DNA from: Comamonadaceae bacterium ALPHA2B
Lineage (GTDB): Bacteria; Pseudomonadota; Gammaproteobacteria; Burkholderiales; Burkholderiaceae_C
NCBI GenBank assembly: GCA_005503065.1
Contig: SCOE01000002.1
Span: forward strand, 186,001 to 250,000
Reading direction: 5' to 3'
Length of the DNA stretch: 64,000 nt
The notes under the pieces are model-generated. The model worked only from the letters and a program-made list of their open reading frames with translations. It did no database searches and was not told the origin of the DNA. The position numbers and the translations under genes are program-made. Position 1 is the stretch's first letter. Each line of letters begins with the position of its first letter. Shown here in pieces: positions 47,037 through 56,523 of this stretch.

Positions 47037-48674
47037 TCAGCGAGGGCGCGGACGCCGGCCGCGGCCACCGCCGCCACCACCCGGGGCGCCGCCACCGCCG
47101 GAGCCGCCACCTCGGCGGGGATCCTTGCGCTGGCGCGAGAAGCTGTCGGCGCCGATGTAGCCCAACGAGGTCTTCATCGGGTCGGGCTGCCCGCCCACTG
47201 CCCCGCCGCCCGCCTTGGGTCCGCGGTCGTTGCCGCGCTTCTTTCGGCCGCCGGGGCCGCCGGCATTGCCGCCCTGTGGATTGCCGCGTGTGGCGAGCGG
47301 ATTCGGCTGGCGCGGTCCGTTGCCGCCACCGGCCCCCCCATTGCCCTTGCCCGAGCCGCTGCGACGGCGCTTCTTGCCGCGATCGCTGGCACCGCGGCCG
47401 GGGCCGTCCTCGCGCTGGCGCGGCGCCGGCATGTCGGCACCCGCAGCATGCGTCAGTGCGCGGATGTCGCGCTCGTCCAGCTCCAGCCACGCGCCACGTC
47501 GCAGGCCGCGCGGCAGCACCATGGCGCCGTAGCGGATGCGGATCAGCCGGCTCACGGCATGGCCCACGGCCTCGAACAGGCGGCGCACCTCTCGGTTGCG
47601 GCCCTCCGAGATGGTCACGCGGTACCACTGGTTCGAGCCTTCGCCGCCGCCGTCCTCGATGGTGCCGAACTGCGCCAGCCCGTCGTCGAGCCGCACGCCG
47701 TCGAGCAGGCGCTGCTTTTCCTCGTTGCTCAGCGCGCCGAGCACGCGCACGGCGTATTCGCGCTCCAGCCCGAAACGCGGGTGCATGAGCCGGTTGGCCA
47801 GTTCGCCCGAACTGGTGAAGAGCAGCAGGCCCTCGGTGTTCAGATCGAGCCGTCCGACCGACTGCCACTTGCCCTGCACCAGCCGCGGCAGTTTGCGGAA
47901 CACCGTGGGGCGGTTCTGCGGGTCGTCGTGCGTGACCACCTCTCCCACCGGCTTGTGGTAGGCAATCACACGCGGCGGCGGGGGCGCGATGCGGTAGCGA
48001 ATCGGCTTGCCGTTGACCTTGACCTGGTCGCCGTACTGGATGCGCTGGCCGATGTGGGCCGGCTCGTTGTTGACCGAGATGCGGCCCTCGAGGATCAGGC
48101 GCTCCATTTCCAGGCGGGAGCCGAGGCCGGCCTGGGCCAGCACCTTGTGCAGCTTGGGTGCATCGGCCTGCGGCAGCAGCACGCGCTTGAGCGGCGCCAC
48201 CTCGGGACTGGTTTCGTCGGCATCGAACTGGCCCGAGACCACGTCGGCGAACTGGATCGGTTCCGGCGGCGGCGCATTGCGCTGTTCGCGCTCGGCCGCG
48301 CGGCGGGCGCGATCGAACTCGTCCTCGTCGTCGTCCTCTTCGTCTTCGTCTTCTTCCTCGTCTTCGCCGTCCCGATCTTCATCACCTTCGCGCGGCAACG
48401 GCGCTGCAGGGGAAGGCGACGCCACCGGGGCGGCAGGCACGGCGACGGGTTCATCGGGCACGCCGGCAGGTTCACCTTCGGCGACAGGTGCCGAAGCGTC
48501 GGCAGTGTCCGCCTTGCGCTTGCGCGGGCGACGCTTGCGGGTCGGCTCCACGGCGCCATCCGCTATCGATTCAGTAGCATCCTGCGCAGGCTGGACGGGG
48601 GCTGCAGCCACTTTTTCTTCGGATTCCGCGGGCGCACCAGGGGGAAGGACGTCGTCGTGGTCGGAGGCGCTCAT
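47037..48674 (-). CDS. rluB: 23S rRNA pseudouridine synthase RluB, with long disordered ends
   Basis: Pseudouridine synthase (545 aa) of the RsuA/RluB/RluE/RluF family. The S4 RNA-binding domain is [20 protein letters not shown] and onward; the catalytic Asp lies in [40 protein letters not shown] follows. E. coli RluB has about 290 residues. The extra length is an N-terminal ~150-residue region with Lys/Arg and then Glu/Asp runs, and a C-terminal Gly/Arg/Asn-rich ~140 residues. Such tails are typical of Burkholderiales. Part of the N-terminal linker (residues 18-38) is a dispersed repeat. It overlaps scpB (ATGA). Confidence 0.94.
   Translation of the reverse strand: MSASDHDDVLPPGAPAESEEKVAAAPVQPAQDATESIADGAVEPTRKRRPRKRKADTADASAPVAEGEPAGVPDEPVAVPAAPVASPSPAAPLPREGDEDRDGEDEEEDEDEEDDDEDEFDRARRAAEREQRNAPPPEPIQFADVVSGQFDADETSPEVAPLKRVLLPQADAPKLHKVLAQAGLGSRLEMERLILEGRISVNNEPAHIGQRIQYGDQVKVNGKPIRYRIAPPPPRVIAYHKPVGEVVTHDDPQNRPTVFRKLPRLVQGKWQSVGRLDLNTEGLLLFTSSGELANRLMHPRFGLEREYAVRVLGALSNEEKQRLLDGVRLDDGLAQFGTIEDGGGEGSNQWYRVTISEGRNREVRRLFEAVGHAVSRLIRIRYGAMVLPRGLRRGAWLELDERDIRALTHAAGADMPAPRQREDGPGRGASDRGKKRRRSGSGKGNGGAGGGNGPRQPNPLATRGNPQGGNAGGPGGRKKRGNDRGPKAGGGAVGGQPDPMKTSLGYIGADSFSRQRKDPRRGGGSGGGGAPGGGGGGRGRRPRPR
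48562..48624 (+). repeat. 63-bp dispersed element, copy 7 (inside rluB 5' region)
   Basis: The head is GCTATCGATTCAGTAGC (48562-48578). The tail keeps CCTGCGCAGG, GACGGGGGCTGCAGCC and the T-rich end. It encodes, on the other strand, part of the acidic/Ala-rich N-terminal linker of RluB. Confidence 0.8.
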
Positions 48675-49492
48675 GAGGGGGTTCCGGCAGAAGGATCGAT
48701 GGGGGAGGAAGGAAGGGGCGGCTCGTCGGCCTGGACACCGGAGACTGGGGCTGCATCGACCTCGCTCCGGCCCTGAAGTGCATCGGTATCCGCGTCGGGA
48801 GCAGCCGCCGTGGACGTTTCGTCCTGCCCCGCGGAGTCGGCGGCCCCGTCGGGCTGGGCGGGCGCCGGCGCTTCGGCGCCGTCACCCTCCGCCTGGCCGT
48901 CGTCGGGCTCGCCGATCGGCAGGCCGGGCTGGTCGGCATCGCCGCCGCGGGCCAGGGCGGCCGCCATGGCCTGCGCATGCTGCGGCGCCTCGATCATCGG
49001 CAACTGGTCCAGCGAGGCGAGACCCAGGTCGTCAAGGAACTGGCGCGTGGTGGCATAGAGCGCCGGGCGGCCCACCGTTTCGCGGTGGCCGATGACCTCG
49101 ACCCAGTTACGGTCCTCGAGCTGCTTGAGGATCATCGAATTGATGGTCACGCCCCGGATGTCTTCCATGTCGCCGCGGGTCACGGGCTGGCGGTAGGCAA
49201 TGATGGCCAGCGTCTCGAGCGCAGCGCGCGTGTAGCGAGGCGGCTTTTCCGGGTGCAGCCGATCCAGGTGGTCGCGCATTTCGGGCCGGCTCTGGAAGCG
49301 CCAGCCGCTGGCGACGTTGACCAGTTCCAGGCCGCGCTGCGACCAGTCGTCCTGCATCTCCTGCAGCAGCGACTTGATGGTGTCGGCACCCAGCTCGTCG
49401 TTGAACAGCACGCGCAGTTCGCGCAGGGGCAACGGCTGGGCCGAACAGATCAAGGCGGTTTCAAGAATGCGCTTCGCATCCGCCGTATTCAT
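48671..49492 (-). CDS. scpB: Chromosome segregation and condensation protein ScpB
   Basis: Kleisin-associated winged-helix subunit of the SMC-ScpAB complex, which compacts and separates chromosomes. The two winged helices cover about residues 1-170 ([60 protein letters not shown]). The remaining ~100 residues are an acidic, Ala/Asp-rich tail. It overlaps rluB at an ATGA. An scpA gene is expected upstream in relatives, but upstream of this gene is a 136-base gap and then rluD. Confidence 0.94.
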   Translation of the reverse strand: MNTADAKRILETALICSAQPLPLRELRVLFNDELGADTIKSLLQEMQDDWSQRGLELVNVASGWRFQSRPEMRDHLDRLHPEKPPRYTRAALETLAIIAYRQPVTRGDMEDIRGVTINSMILKQLEDRNWVEVIGHRETVGRPALYATTRQFLDDLGLASLDQLPMIEAPQHAQAMAAALARGGDADQPGLPIGEPDDGQAEGDGAEAPAPAQPDGAADSAGQDETSTAAAPDADTDALQGRSEVDAAPVSGVQADEPPLPSSPIDPSAGTPS

Positions 49493-49628
49493 GGTTCGCG
49501 GTGTCCGGGAAAAGGCGCCGCCAGGGGCGCACGTTCAGAACAGAGAGGGGATCGGCGAGGCGTTGCGGGCCAGAGCCGGCGAAGCAACGCGGTCCGGGCT
49601 CGAGGGGCGCCGGGACGGCAGGACACCG

Positions 49629-50654
49629 TCAGCCGGGATTGTAGTCCAGCCCCCACGCGCGGGCCGCACCGGCCAAGTCGTCCGGCACGGGCGAACGCAG
49701 ATCCAGCGCCTGCTGCGTGACGGGATGCACGAAGGCCAGCCGAAAGGCGTGCAGGCCCTGGCGCGTCAGACCGGCCGCGGCGGTGCCGCCATAGGTCTCG
49801 TCGCCGACCAGGGGATGGCCGATGGACGCCATGTGCACGCGGATCTGGTGGGTGCGGCCCGTCTCGAGCGTGCAGCGGACCAGGCACCCATCTTCGTGGC
49901 TGCCCAGACACTCGATCAGCGTGCGGGCCGGCTTGCCGGGGTGCTGACGGAGGTCGACCACCGCCATGCGCAGGCGGTTGCGCGGATCCCGCCCGATGGC
50001 CGCGTCGACCTGGCGGCTGGCCGCCCCCTCCCACCGCCGGTGTGCCAACGCCACGTACTGCCGCGTGACCTCGCGCGCCGCGATCATGCGCACCAGCGCC
50101 TCCATGGCCAGGCGGCTGCGCGCCACCACCATCAACCCGCTGGTGTCGCGGTCGAGCCGATGGACGATGCCGGCACGCGGCAACTGCGCAGCGCGCGGGT
50201 CGCGCGCCAGGAGGCCATTGAGCAGCGTGCCGCTCCAGTGCCCCGGCGCCGGATGCACCACGAGCCCGGCGGGCTTGTCGATCACGCACAGGTGCTCGTC
50301 CTCGTGCACCACCACCAGCGGCATCGGCTCGGGCCTGAAGGCCTGGCTTTGCGGCGTCGGACGCAGCTCGACCTGGCCCGCATCGCCGACGCGCACTGCC
50401 GCGGAGGGCTTGCGTGCGACGCGGCCCTGCAACCGGACCGCGCCATCCTCGATGAGCTGCTGCAGGTAGCTGCGCGAGAACTCGGGCACCAGCAGCGCCA
50501 GCGCCCGGTCCAGCCGCTGGCCGTGCAGCGCTGCGGCGATGGCGAAGGGCCGGATTTCGCTGCCTTCCGCGGTGTCGGCGCCCTCGTCTCCTTCCAGCGC
50601 CGCGCCCTCGGGGTCCAGAGGGGGCGTCGATATAATTGGAAGGACCTGTTTCAA
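49629..50654 (-). CDS. rluD: 23S rRNA pseudouridine synthase RluD
   Basis: Pseudouridine synthase that modifies helix 69 of 23S rRNA (341 aa from the TTG start chosen here). The S4 domain begins LDRALALLVPEFSRSYLQQL. The catalytic Asp is in GIVHRLDRDTSGLMVVAR. Further motifs are ETGRTHQIRVHMASIGHPLV and GDETYGG. No ATG is available near the expected N-terminus. TTG at 50654 has GAGG about 11 bases upstream and gives (M)KQVLPIIST, so it is the best candidate; the longer open frame would run into the divergent bamD gene. Confidence 0.93.
   Translation of the reverse strand: MKQVLPIISTPPLDPEGAALEGDEGADTAEGSEIRPFAIAAALHGQRLDRALALLVPEFSRSYLQQLIEDGAVRLQGRVARKPSAAVRVGDAGQVELRPTPQSQAFRPEPMPLVVVHEDEHLCVIDKPAGLVVHPAPGHWSGTLLNGLLARDPRAAQLPRAGIVHRLDRDTSGLMVVARSRLAMEALVRMIAAREVTRQYVALAHRRWEGAASRQVDAAIGRDPRNRLRMAVVDLRQHPGKPARTLIECLGSHEDGCLVRCTLETGRTHQIRVHMASIGHPLVGDETYGGTAAAGLTRQGLHAFRLAFVHPVTQQALDLRSPVPDDLAGAARAWGLDYNPG
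50631..50636 (+). promoter_or_regulatory. Candidate -10 box for bamD
   Basis: A consensus TATAAT lies 33 bases before the bamD ATG. It falls within the divergent rluD reading frame. No convincing -35 box is seen at the expected distance in this GC-rich sequence. Confidence 0.5.
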
Positions 50655-50668
50655 GAAAGCTGCCTCAG

Positions 50669-51478
50669 ATGTTTCGCATCCAATTATCGGCCGTGCCCGT
50701 GTGGCTTGCCCTGGCGGCAGGGGTCGCCCTGACTGCCGGGTGCTCGTCGACAAAAGAAGACCGGACGGCGAACTGGAGCCCCAATCGGCTCTATGCGGAG
50801 GCCAAGGACGAGGCCGACGGCGGCTCCTACGACAAGGCCGTGCCGCTGTACGAGAAGCTCGAAGGCCGCGCCGCCGGCACGCCGTTGGCGCAGCAAGCAC
50901 AACTCGATAAGGCCTATGCCCAGTACAAGGGCGGCGACCGCACCCAGGCCATCGCCACGCTCGACCGGTTCATGAAGCTGCACCCCGCCAGCCCGGCGCT
51001 GGACTACGCGCTCTACCTCAAGGGCGTGGTGAACTTCAACGACGATCTGGGCATGTTCTCGTGGCTCACGCGCCAGGACCTGTCGGAACGCGACCAGAAG
51101 GCCGCCAAGGAATCCTTCCAGGCCTTCAAGGAGTTGGTTGAGCGCTTCCCGAACTCGCGTTACGCGAAGGACGCGAGCGACCGCATGCGCTATATCGTCA
51201 ACTCGCTGGCGCAGTATGAAGTGCACGTGGCGCGCTACTACTACTCACGCGGCGCCTACCTGGCCGCCATCAACCGCGCACAGATCGCGCTGGCCGACTA
51301 CCGCGAGGTGCCCGCCCTTGAAGAGGCGCTCTACATCATGGTGCAGTCCTACGACGCCCTGGGCATGACCCAGCTGCGCGACGACGCCAAGCGCGTGCTG
51401 ACCACCAACTACCCCAACAGCGAATACCTGGTGAGCGGCTTCAAGCGCAAGGACGATCCGTGGTGGAAGCTCTGGTGA
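50669..51478 (+). CDS. bamD: Outer membrane assembly lipoprotein BamD
   Basis: Essential TPR lipoprotein of the BAM complex (269 aa). The signal ends in the lipobox LTAGC, followed by SSTKED. The tetratricopeptide units are visible in LYAEAKDEADGGSYDKAVPL, QLDKAYAQYKGGDRTQAI, YALYLKGVVNF and the RFPNSRYAKDASDRM region. The ATG at 50669 starts the signal peptide; an in-frame TTG at 50636 is less likely. It is divergent from rluD, the conserved arrangement, and is closed by an intrinsic terminator. Confidence 0.97.
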   Translation: MFRIQLSAVPVWLALAAGVALTAGCSSTKEDRTANWSPNRLYAEAKDEADGGSYDKAVPLYEKLEGRAAGTPLAQQAQLDKAYAQYKGGDRTQAIATLDRFMKLHPASPALDYALYLKGVVNFNDDLGMFSWLTRQDLSERDQKAAKESFQAFKELVERFPNSRYAKDASDRMRYIVNSLAQYEVHVARYYYSRGAYLAAINRAQIALADYREVPALEEALYIMVQSYDALGMTQLRDDAKRVLTTNYPNSEYLVSGFKRKDDPWWKLW

Positions 51479-51507
51479 GCGCGCCCTTACGGCACCCCGC
51501 CTGATCC

Positions 51508-51539
51508 GACGGCCGCCCTGTGCGGCCGTCGTGCTTTTT
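51508..51539 (+). terminator. Rho-independent terminator after bamD
   Basis: A perfect 9-bp stem GACGGCCGC / GCGGCCGTC with loop CCTGT, then four bases and TTTTT, 30 bases past the bamD stop. Confidence 0.92.
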
Positions 51540-51620
51540 ATCGCCGGGCCGCCCCAAGATGAAAAGGCGCCCCTTGGGGGGCAGCGGACCTCGCGAATCG
51601 GGGGAGCGCGGAGACCCTTT

Positions 51621-53633
51621 TCAGGGGGCCGGTGCGAGCAGTTCGTCGAGCGCCGCATCGAGCGCCTGGGCGTCGTCCAGCCTCCGCATCGGCGGCAGCG
51701 CCTGCAGCAGCCGGCGTCCGTAACCCATGGCGGTGAGCCGCGTGTCGCACACGGCCAGCACCCCGCGGTCGCTCTCGCGCCGGATCAGGCGTCCCGCGCC
51801 CTGCTTGAGGGCCACGGCGGCTTCGGGCACGAAGTAGTCGTTGAACCCGCTGCGGCCCTGCGACTCCAGCCGCCGGGAACGTGCCTCGACCAGCGGGTCG
51901 TTGGGCGGCGGAAAGGGCAGCTTGTCGATGACCACGAACTGCAGCGCATCGCCCGGCGCATCGAAGCCCTCCCAGAACGAGGCCGAGGCCACCAGGACGC
52001 AGCCCTTGCGGCCGGCCGAGGCGCCCTCGCGGAAGCGCTCCATCAACACCCGCTTGGGCAACTCGCCCTGCACCAGCACTTCGAGGTCGGCACCGCCGGC
52101 CTGCGCACGCTGGCGCAACAGGTCGCCGATGGTGCGCAGCGCGCGCAAGGTGGTGGTGAGCACCAGGGTGCGGCCACCCAGGCGTTCGGCGCCATGCGCT
52201 GCGAGCCTGGCCACCTCTGCGCTGTGCGAGGGATCGTTCGGCTTCGGAAAGCTGCGCGGCACATAGAGGGCGGCCTGCTCGCCGTAGTCGAACGGACTGC
52301 TCACGCGCAGGATCTGCGCATCGCTCAATCCACAAGGCTCGGTGAACCAGCGCAGGCGCGGGTCGTCGCCCAGCGTGGCCGAGGTGAAGATCCACGCGCG
52401 CCCATCGGAGGACGCTTCTGCCTCCTGCGGCGCGCGGTCGGTCTTGAGTACCCGCTTGCGCACCGCCTCCGCGATGTCCAGGGGCGATTCGACCAGGCGC
52501 AGCTGCGTGCCCACATCCACCCAACGCACCGCTTCGGGCGCGCACGGCTGTGCGAAGCGCTCCGCGCGCTCGAGCATCTGGGCGGCGCGCTCGTGCAGGC
52601 GGACGAAGTCCGGGGCAATTTCGCTGACCGTGTCCAGGGCTTCCATTGCGTCGCGGATGCTGCGGCGCAGCGCCTCCAAGCTTTCCTGCCACGGCATCTC
52701 TGAGACGCCTTCGGGTGCGGGCCCGGCCCAGCGCAGCTTGGCACCCGGCCAGGACTTGCCAACGGACAGGCGCAGCTCGCGCGCGGCCCGGTCCAGGCCT
52801 GCCACCACCTGCTGCCAGTCGGCCAGGCCACGCGCCTGCTGCAGCCCCGCGGCCAGCACGTCGCGCGCGAAGTCGAGGGCCTGTCCGGTGCCCAGTTGCA
52901 GACCGAGGAACTGCACACCGGTCTCGTTGAGCTGGTGCGCCTCGTCGAAGACCACCACGCGCACGCTGGGCAGCAACTCGGCCATGCCCGACTCGCGCAC
53001 GGCAAGATCGGCGAAGAACAGATGGTGGTTGATGACCACCACGTCGGCGGCCAGCGCCTCGCGGCGCGCGAGGTTCACATGGCAGGCCTTGAACTGCGGG
53101 CACTGCGCGCCGAGGCAGTTGTCGCGCGTGGAGGTCACCAGTGGAATCACCGGCGAGCGTTCGTCCAGGCCGGGCAGTTCCGCCAGGTCACCGGTGCGCG
53201 TGCCCAGCGACCACTGCTCGATCTTGCCCAGGGTGCGCGCCATGCCGCGCTCGACGCCGGCGTCGTGCCGGGCCAGCCCCAGCCGGTGCAGACACAGGTA
53301 GCTCGCACGTCCCTTGAGCAGCGCTGTTTTGAGCGGCAGGCCCAGCGCCTCGACCAGGCGCGGCAGGTCGCGGCCGAAGAGCTGGTCCTGCAAGGCCTTG
53401 GTGGCTGTCGACAGCAGCACGCGTTCGCCGCTGAGCAGCGCCGGCACGAGGTAGGAAAAGGTCTTGCCGACACCTGTGCCGGCTTCGGCCACGAGCACGC
53501 CGCCGCTGTCGATGGTGTCGGCGACCGCCAGCGCCATCTGCGTCTGGCCGCTGCGCACGCGGAAATGCTCGGCAGCGCGCGACAGCACGCCGTCCTCGGC
53601 AAAAGCGCCCTCGACCTCGTCGCGCAGCGCCAT
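51621..53633 (-). CDS. ATP-dependent Fe-S helicase, DinG/YoaA family
   Basis: Superfamily 2 5'-3' DNA helicase of 670 aa related to DinG and YoaA (XPD-like). Walker A is in VAEAGTGVGKTFSYLV and the DEAH box in VVVFDEAHQLNETG. The Fe-S cluster cysteines lie between them: SYLCLHRL, then CLGAQCPQFKAC. Motif VI is visible as QGAGRLIRRESDRGVL. It would unwind structured DNA during repair or replication. The ATG at 53633 overlaps the stop of the YdcH gene (TGATG); the longer open frame to 53864 only covers that gene. Confidence 0.93.
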   Translation of the reverse strand: MALRDEVEGAFAEDGVLSRAAEHFRVRSGQTQMALAVADTIDSGGVLVAEAGTGVGKTFSYLVPALLSGERVLLSTATKALQDQLFGRDLPRLVEALGLPLKTALLKGRASYLCLHRLGLARHDAGVERGMARTLGKIEQWSLGTRTGDLAELPGLDERSPVIPLVTSTRDNCLGAQCPQFKACHVNLARREALAADVVVINHHLFFADLAVRESGMAELLPSVRVVVFDEAHQLNETGVQFLGLQLGTGQALDFARDVLAAGLQQARGLADWQQVVAGLDRAARELRLSVGKSWPGAKLRWAGPAPEGVSEMPWQESLEALRRSIRDAMEALDTVSEIAPDFVRLHERAAQMLERAERFAQPCAPEAVRWVDVGTQLRLVESPLDIAEAVRKRVLKTDRAPQEAEASSDGRAWIFTSATLGDDPRLRWFTEPCGLSDAQILRVSSPFDYGEQAALYVPRSFPKPNDPSHSAEVARLAAHGAERLGGRTLVLTTTLRALRTIGDLLRQRAQAGGADLEVLVQGELPKRVLMERFREGASAGRKGCVLVASASFWEGFDAPGDALQFVVIDKLPFPPPNDPLVEARSRRLESQGRSGFNDYFVPEAAVALKQGAGRLIRRESDRGVLAVCDTRLTAMGYGRRLLQALPPMRRLDDAQALDAALDELLAPAP

Positions 53634-53845
53634 CAGGCGGGCTCGGGCGGCACCAGCAGTTGCTGGGTCTTCTGGATCTCGTCGCGCAGCGCGAGACGAC
53701 GCTTCTTCAGACGGCGCAACAGCAGTTCGTCCTGCGGGCGGCTTTCGCCCAGCCGATCGATGCTGGCATCGAGGTCGGCATGCTCGATGCGCAACTCGAT
53801 CAGACGGCGCGACAGGGAATGAAGATCGGAGTCCAAAGGGGCCAT
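53633..53845 (-). CDS. YdcH family protein (DUF465)
   Basis: 70-aa helical hairpin protein of the DUF465/YdcH family: HSLSRRLIELRIEHADLDAS on one helix and DELLLRRLKKRRLALRDEIQ on the other. These small proteins are common in Proteobacteria and have no assigned function. The ATG at 53845 gives the family start MAPLDSDLHSLS. Its TGA shares a base with the ATG of the DinG-like helicase, so the two are translationally coupled. Confidence 0.9.
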   Translation of the reverse strand: MAPLDSDLHSLSRRLIELRIEHADLDASIDRLGESRPQDELLLRRLKKRRLALRDEIQKTQQLLVPPEPA

Positions 53846-53952
53846 CAGCGTGAAAAAAGACCACCGATGTTCATCGGATAATACGCGCTCCTCCCGGTTC
53901 CTCCCGCCGCTGCGCACATCCCGTTGTGCCGTCTTCACCACCCTCCTGCCCC

Positions 53953-54726
53953 ATGCCCCGAGGCTTCCGACTCACCGCGGCCACCGGCCTGCATCAAGGC
54001 GACCGGCCCTACCAGCAGGACCAGGTCATGCTGTTGGCCCATCCCCGCGCGGCCGGCTGCATCCTGGCCGTGGTGGCCGATGGCATGGGCGGGCGCAGCG
54101 GCGGGCGCAAGGCCTCGGACCAGGTGCTGCTGACCGCACGGCAGCTGTTCGAGCGCTATGCGCCCGACCTGCAATCGGCGTCGGCACTGCTGCGCCAGAC
54201 GGTGGAGGATGCGCACACGGTCATCAAGCTCACGGCGATCTCGAGCGAGCAGGAGCCGCACAGCACGGTGGCGGCCTTCCTGATCAATCCGAAAGGCGAC
54301 GGCGCCTGGATCCATGCCGGCGACTCGCGCGTGTACCTGTTCCGCAAGGGCAGGCTGGTGCAGCGTACGCGAGACCATTCCTATGTCGAAGTGCTGATCG
54401 AGCGCGGTGAACTCAGCGAGGATGAGGCGGTGCGCCATCCGCAGGCCAACATCCTGGTCGGCTGCCTGGGCATGCACGCCACGCCGCCTCCGATCGACGT
54501 GCACGAGATGGAGCCGCTGGGTGCCGGCGACGCACTCCTGGCCTGCAGCGATGGCCTGTGGCACTACTTCACCCCCGAGGAGCTCGGCGCCGTGATCGCC
54601 GAGCAGTCGCCGCGCGAGGCGGTGGCCCTGCTGGTGTCCGAAGCGCGCCGGCGGGCGCACGGCACGGGCGACAACCTATCGCTGGCCCTGCTCAAGCTCG
54701 ACGCGCTTCCCAGCGCCCGCGGCTGA
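53953..54726 (+). CDS. PP2C-type serine/threonine protein phosphatase
   Basis: Metal-dependent protein phosphatase of 257 aa. The metal-binding motifs are GDRPYQQDQVMLLAHP, VVADGMGGRSGGRKAS, HAGDSRVYLFRKG, LACSDGLW and GTGDNLSLALL. It would dephosphorylate Ser/Thr proteins in the cytoplasm; the partner kinase is not in the window. The ATG at 53953 is chosen; a GTG at 53926 would add nine Pro/Ser-rich residues. It is divergent from ydcH, with about 107 bases between them. Confidence 0.9.
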   Translation: MPRGFRLTAATGLHQGDRPYQQDQVMLLAHPRAAGCILAVVADGMGGRSGGRKASDQVLLTARQLFERYAPDLQSASALLRQTVEDAHTVIKLTAISSEQEPHSTVAAFLINPKGDGAWIHAGDSRVYLFRKGRLVQRTRDHSYVEVLIERGELSEDEAVRHPQANILVGCLGMHATPPPIDVHEMEPLGAGDALLACSDGLWHYFTPEELGAVIAEQSPREAVALLVSEARRRAHGTGDNLSLALLKLDALPSARG

Positions 54727-54734
54727 TTCCCGAC

Positions 54735-55403
54735 TCAAGGCGCCGGCAGCGGCGCGGCCGGCGGCTTGGTCTGGCTCGCGTTGCGGCGGTCGCGCTCTGC
54801 GCGTCGGCGCTCCGCCGCAGCCTGCTTGCGCTGATAGCGGTCGAGCTGTGCCGGCGCCTGGGCAGCCCGGCTGGCGGCCTTGGCCTCCTCCTGCACCTGG
54901 CGCTGCTGCTTGTTCTCGAAGGCCTGCTCGCGCTGCTGCGCCTGCGCCGCGGTGTTGTCGCGGCTCTGGGCATGGTCGGCGGCACGTCGCTCGCGCTCGC
55001 GCTGGGCCTGGCGCGCCTGCTCCTGCTGCTCGGGGCGGTCCTGCGTGCGCGGCGTGGCCTCTTTCTGGTCCAGCCGCTTGAGCTGCTCGGCGCCGCGACG
55101 CTTGCGCTCGATGTCGTTGATGGCCGCTTCCTGGCGCTTGAGGTCGTCGGTCTGCGCCCGGCGGCGGGCCCGGCTGTCGCGCAGGCAGTTGTCGACGGCG
55201 AAGCGCTGGTAGCAGGCCGCCTCCTCCTGCTGGAAGCGTGCCTCGACCGCCTTGCGCTCGGCCGCGATGCGGTCGCGTTCGCCCTGGTAATTCTTCGGTG
55301 CCGCGCCCGCGCCGGACGCGGACTCGGACGCGGTCTGAGCAACAGCCGCTGCGGCGCCGAACGCGAGCACCAGGAGGACGGCCAGGGAAGAACGCAGGAT
55401 CAT
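54735..55403 (-). CDS. Periplasmic charged coiled-coil protein
   Basis: Exported protein of 222 aa: a signal peptide (LRSSLAVLLVLAFGAAAAVA then QTASES) and a long helical region dominated by Glu, Gln, Arg, Lys and Ala. A short CYQRFAVDNCLRDSRARRR motif with two Cys near residues 63-71 could form a disulfide. The rest reads as a charged single helix or coiled coil (RRGAEQLKRLDQKE, QQREQAFENKQQRQVQEE). Similar proteins occur in Burkholderiales without a known function. The ATG overlaps the zapE stop (ATGA), so it is made together with ZapE. Confidence 0.8.
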   Translation of the reverse strand: MILRSSLAVLLVLAFGAAAAVAQTASESASGAGAAPKNYQGERDRIAAERKAVEARFQQEEAACYQRFAVDNCLRDSRARRRAQTDDLKRQEAAINDIERKRRGAEQLKRLDQKEATPRTQDRPEQQEQARQAQRERERRAADHAQSRDNTAAQAQQREQAFENKQQRQVQEEAKAASRAAQAPAQLDRYQRKQAAAERRRAERDRRNASQTKPPAAPLPAP

Positions 55404-56500
55404 GTGAGGCGGGTGTCGACGGTGCGGCGCTCCAGCGCGAGGAATTCGGTCGACTGCATCTCGTTGAGGCGCGACACGGTGCGCGGAAACTCGTGGGCCA
55501 GCGGGCCTTCGGTGTACAACGCCTCGGGTGGAACCGCGGCCGACATGATGAGCTTCACCCGCCGATCGTAGAACACGTCCACCAGCCAGGTGAAACGGCG
55601 CGCTTCCGAGGCCATTCGCACCGGCATATGGGGCACGTCGGACAGCAGCACGGTGTGGAACTGGCTGGCGATCTCGAGGTAGTCGTTCATCGAGCGCGGG
55701 CCGCCGCACAAGGTCTTGAAGTCGAACCAGACCACGCCACCGGCGCGCCGCCGGGCGCGGATCTCCCGCTGCTCGATGTGCAGGATCGGGCTGTCGTCGC
55801 CCTTCTCGGCCAGCTTGTCGAACAGGTGGCGCAACTCCTTCTCGGCCGCCGCATCGTTCGGCGTCAGGTACAGGCGCGCCTGCTCCAGCGTTCGGCGCCG
55901 GTAATCGGTGCCGTTGTCGACGTTGATGACCTCCAGCTTGCGGTTGAGCAGCTCGATGGCAGGCAGGATGCGGTCGCGGTGCAGGCCGCCCGGGTACAGG
56001 TCGTCGGGCTTGAAGTTGGATGTGGTGACGAAGCCCACCCCGTTGTCGAACAGGGCCACCAGCAAGCGGTGAAGGATCATCGCGTCGGTGATGTCCGCGA
56101 CGTGGAACTCGTCGAAGCAGATCAGCTTGAAGCGCTTGGCAATGCGCTTGCCCAGCTCGTCGAGCGGGTTCTGAATGCCCTGCAGCTCGGCCAGTTCGCG
56201 GTGCACCTCGCGCATGAACTCGTGGAAGTGCAGGCGCGTCTTGCGGTTCAGCGGCACGGCATTGAAGAAGCAGTCCATCAGGAAGCTCTTGCCGCGGCCG
56301 ACGCCGCCGTACATGTAGACCCCGCGCGGGATCTCCGGCCGGTGGATCAGCTTCTTGAACGCGTTGGAGCGCTGCGTCTTGTACTCAGCCCATTCGCGGG
56401 CGCAGCGATCGAGCGCCTCCACGGCACGCAGCTGCGCGGGATCGCTCTGGAAGCCGCGCTGCTTGAGCTCGGTCTCGTAGGCTTGCTTGACGGAAATCAC
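55400..56500 (-). CDS. zapE: Cell division ATPase ZapE (AFG1-like)
   Basis: AAA+-type P-loop ATPase of 366 aa. Walker A is YGGVGRGKSFLMDCFF and Walker B ICFDEFHVADI. In E. coli ZapE associates with the Z-ring during late division and destabilises FtsZ polymers. Further family sequence includes LHFHEFMREVH and VVTTSNFKPDDLYPGGLHRD. It is followed with overlap by the coiled-coil gene, and preceded by a dispersed repeat and lpd on the same strand. Confidence 0.95.
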   Translation of the reverse strand: MISVKQAYETELKQRGFQSDPAQLRAVEALDRCAREWAEYKTQRSNAFKKLIHRPEIPRGVYMYGGVGRGKSFLMDCFFNAVPLNRKTRLHFHEFMREVHRELAELQGIQNPLDELGKRIAKRFKLICFDEFHVADITDAMILHRLLVALFDNGVGFVTTSNFKPDDLYPGGLHRDRILPAIELLNRKLEVINVDNGTDYRRRTLEQARLYLTPNDAAAEKELRHLFDKLAEKGDDSPILHIEQREIRARRRAGGVVWFDFKTLCGGPRSMNDYLEIASQFHTVLLSDVPHMPVRMASEARRFTWLVDVFYDRRVKLIMSAAVPPEALYTEGPLAHEFPRTVSRLNEMQSTEFLALERRTVDTRLT

Positions 56501-56523
56501 CGGGATGCAGGCGCGGCGAGAAT

